Program-made: the position numbers and the translations under genes
Notes under the pieces: model-generated
Told to the model about the DNA's origin: nothing
The model's database searches: none
The model's input: the letters and a program-made list of their open reading frames with translations, nothing else
NCBI RefSeq assembly: GCF_052113705.1
Contig: NZ_JBGQOG010000004.1
Span: forward strand, 1 to 64,000
Length of the DNA stretch: 64,000 nt
Source of the DNA: JBGQOG01 sp052113705
Lineage (GTDB): Bacteria; Pseudomonadota; Alphaproteobacteria; Rhodobacterales; Rhodobacteraceae
Direction of reading: 5' to 3'
In this document: one piece after another, positions 41,584-51,247 of the stretch
Layout: each line of letters starts with the position of its first letter
Numbering within the stretch: the first letter of the stretch is position 1

Positions 41584-42541
41584 CCATGCCACCGGCGGCG
41601 GCGCGGCCGCGCTCGGCGCGCAGGTTGCGGGCCAGAAGATCCATGCAGGCCATGCGCACCGCCACGCCCATCTCCACCTGTTCCTGAATGACGGAGCGGT
41701 TGATGTCATCGGCGATCTCGCCGTCGATCTCAACGCCGCGGTTCATCGGGCCGGGGTGCATGACGATGGCATCGGGCTTGGCATAGGCGAGTTTCTCGGC
41801 ATCCAGCCCGTAGCGGTGGTAATATTCCCGCTCTGACGGGATGAAACCGCCGTCCATCCGCTCTTTTTGCAGACGGAGCATCATCACCACATCGGCGCCC
41901 TCAAGACCCTTGCGCATGTCGTCAAAGACCTCGCAACCGAATTCCTGCACCCCCGCGGGCATCAGGGTGGGGGGCGCGATCAGCCGCACCCGGTTCTCCA
42001 TCTTGCCGAGCAGGATCAGGTTTGAGCGCGCCACCCGGCTGTGCGCGACATCGCCGCAGATCGCCACGGTCAGCCGCTGGATCCGGCCCTTGGCGCGGCG
42101 GATGGTCAGCGCATCCAGAAGCGCCTGCGTCGGATGCTCATGCCGGCCGTCGCCCGCGTTCAGCACCGCGCAATTCACCTTGCTGGCCAGCAGGTTGACC
42201 GCCCCGGACGAGCCGTGCCGCACCACCAGCAGATCGGGGTGCATGGCGTTCAGCGTCAGCGCGGTGTCGATCAGCGTCTCGCCCTTTTTCACCGAGGAGC
42301 TGGCCACCGACATGTTCATCACATCGGCGCCGAGACGCTTGCCCGCCAGCTCAAAGCTGGCCTGGGTGCGCGTGGAGTTCTCGAAAAACATGTTGATCTG
42401 GGTGAGACCCGCCAAAGCATCGGTGCGCTTGACCGTGCGGCGGTTCAGATCGACGTATTTGTCGGCCAGATCCAGAACACTGCGGATTTCATCGGGGGCG
42501 AGATGTTCGATCCCCAACAGGTGACGCGCGCGGAATGCCAT
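41576..42541 (-). CDS. pyrB: Aspartate carbamoyltransferase catalytic subunit
   Basis: 321 residues from ATG at 42539-42541. Active-site motifs are intact: FFENSTRTQASFELAGKRLG (carbamoyl phosphate), SSVKKGETLIDT (the lysine loop), HEHPTQALLDALTI, and MHPGPMNRGVEI. It makes carbamoyl aspartate. No pyrI is adjacent, but a degenerate dihydroorotase is, the layout seen where PyrB works in a dodecamer with a PyrC-like partner. Confidence 0.93.
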   Translation of the reverse strand: MAFRARHLLGIEHLAPDEIRSVLDLADKYVDLNRRTVKRTDALAGLTQINMFFENSTRTQASFELAGKRLGADVMNMSVASSSVKKGETLIDTALTLNAMHPDLLVVRHGSSGAVNLLASKVNCAVLNAGDGRHEHPTQALLDALTIRRAKGRIQRLTVAICGDVAHSRVARSNLILLGKMENRVRLIAPPTLMPAGVQEFGCEVFDDMRKGLEGADVVMMLRLQKERMDGGFIPSEREYYHRYGLDAEKLAYAKPDAIVMHPGPMNRGVEIDGEIADDINRSVIQEQVEMGVAVRMACMDLLARNLRAERGRAAAGGMDV

Positions 42542-42698
42542 GGAAATCTCCCCGATCCGGTCTCGGGCGCTTATGGCAAATGGGGGCGCGTCAGGCAAGC
42601 CGGAAGGCGCCGGATCCGGGGTTCTCGCGCGGCGGTCGGGCGGGGGCGGGGCGGCGCACGGCTTTACCTTGGCGCAGCGCGGCCCTAGCTTGGCGGCC

Positions 42699-43517
42699 AT
42701 GGAATCGCTCAGCCCGCCCGATATGGATTTTCACACCGCCGTTGCCCTGATGCAGTGGCAGCTGGAGATGGGTGTGGATGAGGCGATGCTGGATGCGCCG
42801 CTCAACCGCTATGATCTGCCCGACCGTGTGGCCCCCGCGCCGAAGGCGGCGGGCAGCGAGATCAGCCTGCCCAAACGCGGGGCTGCGCTGGATCTGCCGC
42901 CACCGCCACCGCCGGTTGTGCCCGCCGCCGAGGCGGATCTCGCGGCCAAAGCCGCCGGAAGTCTGGCGGAGCTGGCGGCAGCCCTGGAGGCCTTCGGGCA
43001 TTGCGAGCTGAAAAAGGGCGCGCGGACCACGATCTTTGCCGAGGGCGACCCGGCGGCGCGGGTGATGGTGATCCTTGATGCGCCCCGGCGCGAGGAGGAT
43101 ATGGCGGGCCGGGTGATCACCGGCGCCGCCGAGGTGTTGCTGGGCCGGATGCTGGCGGCGATTGGCCTGTCGGTCGGCGGGCCGGACCCGATGGCCGGGG
43201 CCTATCTGCTGCCCGCCTTGCCCTGGCGCTCGCCCGGGGACCGCGACCCCGAGGAGGAGATGGCGGCGATGATGCGCCCCTTCCTCGCGCGGCATGTGGC
43301 GCTGGCGGCCCCCGAGGTCATCCTCTGTATGGGCAATGCCGCCTGTGGCGCGGTGCTGGAGCGCAAGGGCATCACCCGGCTGCGCGGCCAATGGGCCAGC
43401 GCCTTTGACCGGCCGGTGCTGGCGACCCTGTCGCCGCAAGCTTTGCTGATGCAGCCGCAGGGCAAGGCGCAGGCCTGGGCGGATCTGCTGGCGCTGCGGG
43501 CGAAACTCGGGGCCTGA
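42699..43517 (+). CDS. Uracil-DNA glycosylase-fold protein, degenerate
   Basis: 272 residues from ATG at 42699 (another at 42723). The region from about residue 100 aligns with family 4 uracil-DNA glycosylases: FAEGDPAARVMVILDAPRRE, RVITGAAEVLLGRMLAAIGL, WRSPGDRDPEEEM and GITRLRGQW. Residues needed for catalysis are altered. The GEAPG water-activating motif is LDAPR. The loop H-P-(A/S) is S-P-Q. Three of the four Fe-S cysteines are replaced (F, P and M). A Pro/Ala-rich linker precedes the domain. The fold is convincing; the enzyme activity is doubtful. Confidence 0.72.
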   Translation: MESLSPPDMDFHTAVALMQWQLEMGVDEAMLDAPLNRYDLPDRVAPAPKAAGSEISLPKRGAALDLPPPPPPVVPAAEADLAAKAAGSLAELAAALEAFGHCELKKGARTTIFAEGDPAARVMVILDAPRREEDMAGRVITGAAEVLLGRMLAAIGLSVGGPDPMAGAYLLPALPWRSPGDRDPEEEMAAMMRPFLARHVALAAPEVILCMGNAACGAVLERKGITRLRGQWASAFDRPVLATLSPQALLMQPQGKAQAWADLLALRAKLGA

Positions 43518-43708
43518 GGGCCAGCTCTCCGGGCCCGGGGCCTGAGAATGCCGGGCCTGCCGTGCCGTCTCTCGCAAAAAATTGTGCATCCTGCGACGGA
43601 ATGTCTGCGCAAGATCGTTCTGCATCCGGCGTTTTGCCCGTACTCTGGGCAAGGATGGACGGGGAGTGGTACGCGCAGACGAACGCGGCCGATAAAAGGG
43701 CGATACGC

Positions 43709-45202
43709 ATGCGATTTTGGATCCGCAGCCTGATGGGGTTGTTTCTGGTGGCGATGACGGTGGCGCTGCTCGGGGCGGGCGGCTGGATGCTGAAAACCAC
43801 GCTGGATGCCCGCGCGGCGGAGAAAGCCTTTCCGCGTCAGGCGCGCGAGCGGGTGTTTTCCGCCAATGTCGCGCCGGTCACCGTGGGGGAACTGACGCCG
43901 GTGCTGACCTCTTATGGTCAGGTGCAAAGCCTGCGGCAGCTTGAGATCCGCGCCGCCACTGCCGGGCGTATCCTGCATTTGTCGCCAAACTTCCTCGAAG
44001 GGGGCAGCGTGCAGGCGGGGGAACTTCTCGTGCAGCTGGACCCGGCCGAGGCGCAGGCAGCGCGCGATACATTGGTGGCCTCGGTCTCGGAGGCCGAGGC
44101 GGCCTTGGCCGAGGCGGAGCGGGCCGTCACCATCACCGGCGATGATCTGGCCGCCGCCGAGGAACAGGCGCGGCTGCGCGAGCAGGCGCTGACCCGGCAG
44201 CGCAGTCTGCGCGCGGGTGGCATCGGCACCGTGGCCGATCAGGAAACCGCCGAGCTGGCGGCGAGCACCGCGAAACAGGCGGTGCTGACCCGCCGTTCGG
44301 CGCAAAGTACGGCGCAGAGCAAGCTTGATCAGGCGCGCACCACACTGGAGCGGCAACGGATCGCGCTGCGCGAAGCAGAACGCAAGCTGGCCGATACCGA
44401 GATCCGCGCCGATTTCGCCGGGAATCTCTCGGGCGTGATGGTGGTGCAGGGCGGCCTGGTCTCGACCAATGAGCAATTGGCCAGCCTGATCGATCCGGCG
44501 GCGCTGGAAGTGTCGTTCCGGGTCTCGACCGCGCAATATGCCCGGCTGCTGAACGCAGAGGGCCAGCTGACGCCGACGCAGGCCGAGGTGGCGCTGGAGG
44601 TGGCGGGGGATGAGCTGACCGCCACCGCACATCTGAGCCGGGTGGGCGCGGAGGTGGGCGAGGGGCTGACCGGACGTCTGCTTTACGCGCAGATCGATCA
44701 AGGCGGTGCGGGCTTTCGGCCCGGCGATTTCGTGACCCTGCGGCTGGCGGAACCGGCATTGCAGGATGTGGCCGAAGTGCCCGCGAGTGCCGTGGGCAGC
44801 GATGGCATGGTTCTGGCGCTGACCGATGATGAGCGGCTGGAGGCTTTGCCCGCGAAAATTCTGCGCCGTCAGGGCGATGCGGTCATCGTCGCGGCCGCCG
44901 CCCTGCGCGGGCGCGAGATTGTCACCGAACGCTCTCCCCTGCTGGGCGCCGGGCTGAGGGTGCGGCCGATCCGGTCCGAGAGCGCTGCGACCGGCCCGGC
45001 GACGCCGCCGACAGCAGCGGCCGCCCCGGTGACGGCGCAAAGCGTGGTGCTGAGCCCGGAGCGGCGGGCGAAACTGATCGCCTATGTCGAGGGCAACGCC
45101 CGGATGCCCGCCGAGGCCAAGGCGCGGATCCTTGCGCAGTTGCAACAAGATGAGGTGCCCGCGCAGGTGATTGAGCGGCTTGAAACCCGGATGGGGGGCT
45201 GA
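43709..45202 (+). CDS. RND efflux periplasmic adaptor (HlyD/MFP family)
   Basis: 497 residues from ATG at 43709 (AAAAGGG upstream). Membrane anchor at about 3-25, a biotinyl/lipoyl-like region ending LLVQLDPAEAQAARD, a long helical hairpin (about 115-230), then beta-barrel segments with DTEIRADFAGNLSGVMVVQGGLV. After residue about 430 a Pro/Ala linker leads to a C-terminal helical patch (LSPERRAKLIAYVEG, ARILAQLQQDEV) not seen in classic AcrA. It bridges the pump at 45205. No outer-membrane factor is nearby. Confidence 0.87.
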   Translation: MRFWIRSLMGLFLVAMTVALLGAGGWMLKTTLDARAAEKAFPRQARERVFSANVAPVTVGELTPVLTSYGQVQSLRQLEIRAATAGRILHLSPNFLEGGSVQAGELLVQLDPAEAQAARDTLVASVSEAEAALAEAERAVTITGDDLAAAEEQARLREQALTRQRSLRAGGIGTVADQETAELAASTAKQAVLTRRSAQSTAQSKLDQARTTLERQRIALREAERKLADTEIRADFAGNLSGVMVVQGGLVSTNEQLASLIDPAALEVSFRVSTAQYARLLNAEGQLTPTQAEVALEVAGDELTATAHLSRVGAEVGEGLTGRLLYAQIDQGGAGFRPGDFVTLRLAEPALQDVAEVPASAVGSDGMVLALTDDERLEALPAKILRRQGDAVIVAAAALRGREIVTERSPLLGAGLRVRPIRSESAATGPATPPTAAAAPVTAQSVVLSPERRAKLIAYVEGNARMPAEAKARILAQLQQDEVPAQVIERLETRMGG

Positions 45203-45204
45203 GG

Positions 45205-48200
45205 ATGGCGGTTCCGGCAGAGGGCAGGGGCGTGGCGATGCGGGCGCGGGGGATCCTCTCGATCTTTGCCCGGCACCGGACGCTGGCCAATATCGTGCTG
45301 GTGCTGATGATCGGCGCGGGGTTGGCGGCCCTGCCACGGATGCGGGCGCAGACCTTTCCCGACAGCGTGGTGCAAGAGGTCCGGGTGACGGTGAAATGGG
45401 ATGGGGCGGGGGCGGATGACGTCGACCGCGCCATCGTGCAGGTGCTGGAACCCTCGCTGCTGGCGGTGGAGGGGGTGGACGCCTCAAGCGCGCGGGCGAC
45501 CGAAGGTTCGGCGCGCATCGTGCTGGAGTTCGAGCCCGGCTGGGATATGGCGCGGGCGGTGAATGATGTGGAGACCGCGCTTTCCACCTCGGGCGATCTG
45601 CCCGAGGAGGCGGAAACGCCCGAAGTCACCCGCGGCACCTGGCGCGATACGGTGACCGATGTGGTGATCACCGGCCCGCTCTCGCCCGAGCAATTGGGGC
45701 GGCTGGCGGATGAGCTGGTGGTGCGGCTTTACGCCGAAGGGGTGACGCGGACCAGCGTTCAGGGATTGGCCGCGCCGCAAACGGTGGTCGAGGTGCCCAG
45801 CCTCAACCTGATCCGTCATGATGTCACGCTGAGCCAGATTGCCGGGCTGATCAGCGCCGAAGCCGCCACCCAGCCTGCGGGCGATGTGGCGGGCGGTGCC
45901 GCACGGGTGCGCACCGGCGAAGAGAAACGCTCGGCCCCCGACATCGCCAGTCTGGTGATCCGCGCCAATCCCGATGGCTCGAACCTGACCATCGGCGATG
46001 TGGCAAACATTCGCACCGAGGGGGCCACGCGCAACCGTGCCTACTACGTCGGTCCGAATCCGGCGATGGTGATCAATGTGGGCCGCTCGGCGCAGGGCGA
46101 TGCCATCGGCATTCAGAACAGCGTGCAAAAGGTCGTGGACACGATGGCGCTGACGCTGCCGAAAGACACGCATATCGATCTGATGAACACCCGCTCGGCG
46201 CAGATCACCCAGCGGATCGACCTCTTGGTGACCAATGGGATTCAGGGGCTGGCTTTGGTGCTGGGGCTGTTGTTCCTGTTCCTCAATGCGCGGACCGCGC
46301 TCTGGGTGGCGGCGGGGATTCCGGTGGCGATGATGGCGGCGGTGGCGGTCATGTATATGGCGGGCCTCACTTTCAACATGATCTCGATCTTCGCGCTGAT
46401 CATCACTTTGGGCATCGTGGTGGATGATGCGATTGTGGTGGGCGAGCACGCCGATTTCCGCGCGCGCCATCTGCGCGAACCGGCGGTGGAGGCGGCGGAG
46501 AATGCCGCCATGCGGATGGCCGCGCCGGTGTTTTCCTCGACCGCGACCACGGTCATCGCCTTTGCGGGCCTGATGGTGATCGGCGGGCGCATGGGCAATA
46601 TCATCGGCGATATTCCCTTCACGGTGATCGCCGTGCTCTCGGCCAGCCTGATGGAATGTTTTTTGATCCTGCCCAACCACATGGCGCATGCGCTGGCGCA
46701 TATCGACAAGACGCCGTGGTATGACTGGCCCTCGCGGCAGGTGAACCGGGGGTTTGACTGGTTCCGCATGCGGATCATGCGGCGGATCACCGCGGGGGTG
46801 GTGCGGGCGCGCTATCCGGTGCTGGCGGCGGCGCTGGCGCTGCTCGCCTTTCAGGTGACGCTGATCCTGTCGGGTCAGGTGCAATGGCGGTTTTTCAACG
46901 CGCCCGAACAGGCGACGGTGACGGGCAATTTCTCAATGCTGCCGGGGGCGACGCGCGCCGACACGATGGCAATGCTGACCGGCATGCAAAAGGCGGTGAC
47001 CGATCTTGGCGCGACATATGAGGCGGAGTTTGGCACCAATCCGGTGAAATACACACTGGCGCAGATCGGCGGCAATGCGGGCTCGGCGCTGGCCAGTTCC
47101 GACACCAAGGATGAGGATCAGCTGGGCTCGGTCTCGATCGAGCTGATCGACCCGGATTTCCGGCCCTATTCCTCGGCGGAATTCATCGCGGCGCTGCAAG
47201 AGGCGACGCCGAAATCACCGTTGCTGGAGGAGCTGTCGTTTCGCGGCTATCGCGCGGGGCCGGGCGGGGCGGGCATCTCGGTCGATCTTTCCGGTGCGGA
47301 GGCGTCTGAGCTGAAGGCGGCGGCGGAGGATCTGAAAGGCACGCTGGCCGCCTATCCGGAAGTATCGGCGCTGGAGGATAACCTCTCCTATGACAAGAAC
47401 GAGCTGGTGCTGGATCTGACGCCGCAGGGCAAGGCGCTGGGCTTTACCATCGAGGAATTGGGCCGCGAATTGCGCAGCCGTCTGAACGGGACCGAGGCCG
47501 CAACCTTTGCCGACGGGCCGCGCTCGGCCTCGATCCGGGTGGAACTGCCCGACGACGAACTGGCCGCCGATTTCATCGAAACCATGCAGTTGCGTGCGCC
47601 GAGCGGGGCCTGGGTGCCGCTGTCGGACATTGTCACCGTCTCGACCAAATCCGGTTTCTCCACCATCCGGCGCGAGAATGGCCTGCGGCTGGTGGCGGTG
47701 ACGGGCGAGTTGTCCGAGGATGATCCTGACCGCGCCAATGCGATCACCAAAGAGCTGAAAGAGGTGATCCTGCCGCGTCTGGCCGAGGATCACGGCGTGG
47801 CCTATCAGCTGGCCGGGCTGGCCGAGCAGGAAAACGATTTCCTGAGCGATGCGCTGCTGGGCCTCGCCTTCTGTCTGATCGGGATCTACATCGTGCTGGC
47901 ATGGATTTTTGCCAGCTGGACCCGGCCCTTGGTGGTGATGTCGGTCATTCCCTTCGGCCTCATTGGCGCGATCTGGGGGCATTATATCTGGGGCCTGCCG
48001 ATGTCGATGTTCTCGATTGTCGGGCTGATCGGCATGGCGGGGATCATCATCAACGATTCCATCGTGCTGGTCTCGACCGTCGATGAATATGCCGAAAAGC
48101 GTGGGCTGGTGCCGGCGATCGTGGATGCGGTGGGCGACCGGTTGCGGCCGGTGCTCCTGACCACATTGACCACGGTGCTGGGGCTGGCGCCGCTGCTCTA

Positions 48201-48582
48201 TGAGAAATCGGCGGCGGCGCTGTTCCTCAAGCCCACGGTGATCACGCTCTGCTATGGCCTCGGCTTCGGGCTGTTGATCGTGCTGTTGGTGGTGCCCGCT
48301 TTGCTGGCGGTGCAGCTCGATCTCGGGCGGCATCTGCGGGCGTTCCGGCGCGGCCTGACCGGGCGGCATGCGGGCGGGCGGCGCGCGCGGCTGGCGCTCT
48401 GGGGGATGGCCGCACTGATGGCGCTGGCGATGGCGGCGACGCTGGGGCTGGCGGGCTATGAAGGGCAGGGCATGGCGAAGGCTTTGGGCCTCTTTACCCT
48501 GATCGCGCTGGGCCTGGTGGGGTTGGCGGCGGTCATCCTGCCGCGCTTCATCGCGGCCCCGCCCGCTGCGGGCAAGGCCTGA
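45205..48582 (+). CDS. RND efflux pump inner-membrane transporter
   Basis: 1125 residues, AcrB/MdtB size plus a C-terminal extension. Twelve membrane helices in the usual 1+5+1+5 plan, with large periplasmic loops after helices 1 and 7. Proton relay residues sit in the fourth helix, with ITLGIVVDDAIVVGEHADF. The second half has IVGLIGMAGIIINDSIVL. It exports toxic compounds with proton influx; substrate unknown. Two bases after the adaptor gene. A shorter start at 45238 (MRARGILSIF) is also reasonable. Confidence 0.92.
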   Translation: MAVPAEGRGVAMRARGILSIFARHRTLANIVLVLMIGAGLAALPRMRAQTFPDSVVQEVRVTVKWDGAGADDVDRAIVQVLEPSLLAVEGVDASSARATEGSARIVLEFEPGWDMARAVNDVETALSTSGDLPEEAETPEVTRGTWRDTVTDVVITGPLSPEQLGRLADELVVRLYAEGVTRTSVQGLAAPQTVVEVPSLNLIRHDVTLSQIAGLISAEAATQPAGDVAGGAARVRTGEEKRSAPDIASLVIRANPDGSNLTIGDVANIRTEGATRNRAYYVGPNPAMVINVGRSAQGDAIGIQNSVQKVVDTMALTLPKDTHIDLMNTRSAQITQRIDLLVTNGIQGLALVLGLLFLFLNARTALWVAAGIPVAMMAAVAVMYMAGLTFNMISIFALIITLGIVVDDAIVVGEHADFRARHLREPAVEAAENAAMRMAAPVFSSTATTVIAFAGLMVIGGRMGNIIGDIPFTVIAVLSASLMECFLILPNHMAHALAHIDKTPWYDWPSRQVNRGFDWFRMRIMRRITAGVVRARYPVLAAALALLAFQVTLILSGQVQWRFFNAPEQATVTGNFSMLPGATRADTMAMLTGMQKAVTDLGATYEAEFGTNPVKYTLAQIGGNAGSALASSDTKDEDQLGSVSIELIDPDFRPYSSAEFIAALQEATPKSPLLEELSFRGYRAGPGGAGISVDLSGAEASELKAAAEDLKGTLAAYPEVSALEDNLSYDKNELVLDLTPQGKALGFTIEELGRELRSRLNGTEAATFADGPRSASIRVELPDDELAADFIETMQLRAPSGAWVPLSDIVTVSTKSGFSTIRRENGLRLVAVTGELSEDDPDRANAITKELKEVILPRLAEDHGVAYQLAGLAEQENDFLSDALLGLAFCLIGIYIVLAWIFASWTRPLVVMSVIPFGLIGAIWGHYIWGLPMSMFSIVGLIGMAGIIINDSIVLVSTVDEYAEKRGLVPAIVDAVGDRLRPVLLTTLTTVLGLAPLLYEKSAAALFLKPTVITLCYGLGFGLLIVLLVVPALLAVQLDLGRHLRAFRRGLTGRHAGGRRARLALWGMAALMALAMAATLGLAGYEGQGMAKALGLFTLIALGLVGLAAVILPRFIAAPPAAGKA

Positions 48583-48589
48583 GCGGCAC

Positions 48590-49432
48590 TCAGCCCTTGC
48601 AGCCGCGGATCTCGACCGCGCGGCCCTGATCGCCCAGAACGGTGATGGTCAGCGCCGAGCGGTCGAGCGCGAAGGGTTTGGCATCTTCGGGCACGAAATC
48701 GGCGCTGGTTACCAGTACCCCGCCCTGCCGCTTGTTGTCGCTGTCCGAAATCCAGACCGGGGCGCCGTTCAACTCAAACAGGCCCACCTCGCCCGCGCCG
48801 AGGCTGGGCATTTTGATCTCGGCGGTCACCCGCATGCCATCGGCAATCGGTTCGATGTGGCAGCTGGCCTGACCGCGGAAGGTCTCGGGGCGCTGGGTCA
48901 GCGCGGTGCGGATCTGTGCATCGGGCGCGCCAGGGCCGCTCAGCTCCATCTGCAGGCCCAGCTCAACCGGCACGCAGATGTCATGGCAGATCCCCATGGC
49001 GACATCCGCCTCCATCTCGACCGGCAGGGAGGGGTCACGAGGGGTGATCTCGATGGGCAGGATCATTTCGCGCAGATACCCGACGCTGCGCATGCCGTTC
49101 AGGTCAAAGACCTGCGGGCGCGGCCAGTGGATTGCCACCGAGGCCACGTTTTGCGAGCGGCTGAAATCAAACTGCGGCGGGATGCCCGCATCGCCCGGCG
49201 CGCGCCAATAGGTCTTCCAATTGGCATCCAGCTCAACCCGGAGCGCCGTCATCCGCGTGCCGGTGGCGGTTTCCCAACCCGGCAGCAGATCGGCCTCGAC
49301 GAGGCCCGGCGGCAAGTCCTGTGCCTGCGCCGGAACGGGCATCACAGCGCCGCAGAGGGGCAGGCTGAGCGCGAGCGCCAGCGCGGCACCCCTGCGCAGC
49401 GGCCGGGAATCGAGGGTCATCGGGGTCATCAT
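48590..49432 (-). CDS. DsbD alpha-domain periplasmic protein
   Basis: 280 residues. Signal peptide of about 37 residues (ALALALSLPLCGAVMPVPAQAQD). The mature part is the immunoglobulin-like DsbD-alpha domain with YWRAPGDAGIPPQFDF and the redox pair C-x3-C in MGICHDICVPVE. DsbD normally also has a membrane domain and a thioredoxin domain; neither is present here, so electrons must come from another protein such as CcdA. A distal cysteine pair (ASCHIEP; RGCKG) may form a structural disulfide. Convergent with the RND gene. Confidence 0.78.
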   Translation of the reverse strand: MMTPMTLDSRPLRRGAALALALSLPLCGAVMPVPAQAQDLPPGLVEADLLPGWETATGTRMTALRVELDANWKTYWRAPGDAGIPPQFDFSRSQNVASVAIHWPRPQVFDLNGMRSVGYLREMILPIEITPRDPSLPVEMEADVAMGICHDICVPVELGLQMELSGPGAPDAQIRTALTQRPETFRGQASCHIEPIADGMRVTAEIKMPSLGAGEVGLFELNGAPVWISDSDNKRQGGVLVTSADFVPEDAKPFALDRSALTITVLGDQGRAVEIRGCKG

Positions 49433-49577
49433 GCCTTCACCTAGCGCCGGGAATGGCCTGCGGGAAAGTCACAAACGCGCCATCTGGGCCCAGTCTTGCA
49501 CGAATGCCACAGCCAATCGCGCACCGCCCCTTGCGCGGCGCGGGGCGGCGGGTGATGCTGAGGAGAAGGAGAACCCT

Positions 49578-50150
49578 ATGGACCTGACCGGCAAAATCCT
49601 GATTGCCATGCCCGGGATGGGCGATCCGCGCTTTGAACATAGCGTGGTCTATATGTGCGCGCATTCGCCTGAGGGCGCGATGGGGCTGATCATCAACAAG
49701 CCGCTGCCCGAGCTGGATTTTTCCGATCTGCTCAATCAACTCGACATTCAGGTGCCGCAGGGCGACCGGGCGATCTCGGTGCCGGTGCAATTTGGCGGGC
49801 CGGTGGAAACCGGGCGGGGCTTTGTGCTGCATTCGGGCGACTGGCCAGGGCGGCGGGCCGATGGCGAAGGCACGCTGCGTCTGGGCGGCGGCATCGCGAT
49901 GACCGCGACCCGCGACATTCTGGTCGATATGGCGCAGGGCACCGGGCCGCAGCAGGCGATTCTGGCCTTGGGCTATTCCGGCTGGGGGCCGGGGCAGCTG
50001 GAGAATGAGATTCTCGACAACGGCTGGCTGACGACCGACAGCTCTCTGGATCTGGTGTTGGGCACCGTACCGGGGGCCAAATGGGAGGGGGCCTTGCGCT
50101 CAATGGGGGTGGAGCCTTTGTCGCTCTCTTCCGCCGCGGGCCATGCCTGA
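49578..50150 (+). CDS. yqgE: YqgE/AlgH family protein (DUF179)
   Basis: 190 residues, full length. MDLTGKILIAMPGMGDPRFE is the family start, followed by AMGLIINKPLPEL, VQFGGPVETGRGFVLH, and LGYSGWGPGQLENEI. Good ribosome site GGAGAAGGAG. The function of this widespread family is not settled. Confidence 0.9.
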   Translation: MDLTGKILIAMPGMGDPRFEHSVVYMCAHSPEGAMGLIINKPLPELDFSDLLNQLDIQVPQGDRAISVPVQFGGPVETGRGFVLHSGDWPGRRADGEGTLRLGGGIAMTATRDILVDMAQGTGPQQAILALGYSGWGPGQLENEILDNGWLTTDSSLDLVLGTVPGAKWEGALRSMGVEPLSLSSAAGHA

Positions 50151-50176
50151 GCGGCGCGCGCGTTACGGGAGCGGGG

Positions 50177-51133
50177 CTATGGGCGCGGCGCTGCCGCGCG
50201 GCGCAGACGGTCGTTGATCGCGCGCCCCAGACCATGATCGGGGATCGGGGCGACCGCGATGCGGCGGCTGCCGCCCGCCAGAACATCCGCCGCCCGCAGC
50301 AGGTGAAAGAGCTGCGCCGCCGCCTCCACCAGATCACCGGAGGGGGAGAGGTTCAGCTCGGCACCCGCGCAATCATGCCCGAAGCCCAGCCAGACCTCAT
50401 CGCCCTGCCGCGCGCGGGCCTCAAGGCGCACCGGCGCGCCGGGGGCGTAATGCGACAACAGCTGACCGGGGGCGCTGGGCTTGTCGGCGTCACCTCCCAG
50501 GGCGAGTGGCACGCCAAGGCAGGCCTCCAGCGCCTCAGACGGAATGCCGCCGGGGCGCAGCAGAACGGGTGGATCACAGGCGAGGATCGTCGATTCGACC
50601 CCCACTTCACAGGCGCCGCCGTCGACCACCGCCTCGATCCGGCCCGCAAGACCCGTCATCACATGCTCGGCCCACGTCGGGCTGATCTTGCCGGAGGGGT
50701 TGGCCGAGGGCCCGGCCAAAGGCCCGTCAAAGGCCCGCAAGAGGGCGCGGGTGACCGGATGCGCGGGCAGGCGGATGGCGACCGAGCCGAGACCGGCGGT
50801 GACCAGTTCCGACAGGCCGGAATCCGGGCGCAGCGGCAGCACGAGGGTCAGCGGGCCGGGCCAGAAAGCCTCGGCCACGCGCCGCGCCTCATCGCCCAGC
50901 ACCGCATAGCGGGACACGGCCTCGAGATCGGCCAGATGCACGATCAGCGGGTTGAAACTCGGGCGGCCCTTCGCCTCATAGATCCGCGCCACGGCCCGGT
51001 CATTGCGGGCGTCGCCGCCAAGGCCATAGACCGTCTCGGAGGGAAAGCCGACCAGACCGCCCGCCCGCAGGATATCGGCGGCGGTTGTCAGCCCTTCGGT
51101 GGTGGGCTCCAGCAGGCGGGTTTCAATGTTCAT
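50177..51133 (-). CDS. L-threonylcarbamoyladenylate synthase (Sua5 type)
   Basis: 318 residues: a YrdC domain (about 1-205) plus the extra C-terminal Sua5 domain. Substrate-binding motifs FPSETVYGLGGDA, KGRPSFNPLIVHL and GPSANPSGKISPTW are complete. It makes threonylcarbamoyl-AMP for the t6A37 modification of ANN-decoding tRNAs. Convergent with yqgE and divergent from the acyl-CoA dehydrogenase. Confidence 0.92.
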   Translation of the reverse strand: MNIETRLLEPTTEGLTTAADILRAGGLVGFPSETVYGLGGDARNDRAVARIYEAKGRPSFNPLIVHLADLEAVSRYAVLGDEARRVAEAFWPGPLTLVLPLRPDSGLSELVTAGLGSVAIRLPAHPVTRALLRAFDGPLAGPSANPSGKISPTWAEHVMTGLAGRIEAVVDGGACEVGVESTILACDPPVLLRPGGIPSEALEACLGVPLALGGDADKPSAPGQLLSHYAPGAPVRLEARARQGDEVWLGFGHDCAGAELNLSPSGDLVEAAAQLFHLLRAADVLAGGSRRIAVAPIPDHGLGRAINDRLRRAAAPRP

Positions 51134-51247
51134 CGTGTGACGCAGCGTTGGGGTTGCCGGGGCAGGGTCTTGCGTTAGCCTGCGGGGCGTTAGATCGTGC
51201 ATACGCGCATGGCCCCGCCTTGCCAAGCGCGACCGAGGGAGAGAGCC

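Noticed and set aside
43202..45487. Minus-strand open frame of about 760 codons
   Set aside because: Antisense to the UDG-fold, adaptor and pump genes; Arg/Pro/His-rich and no recognisable domain.
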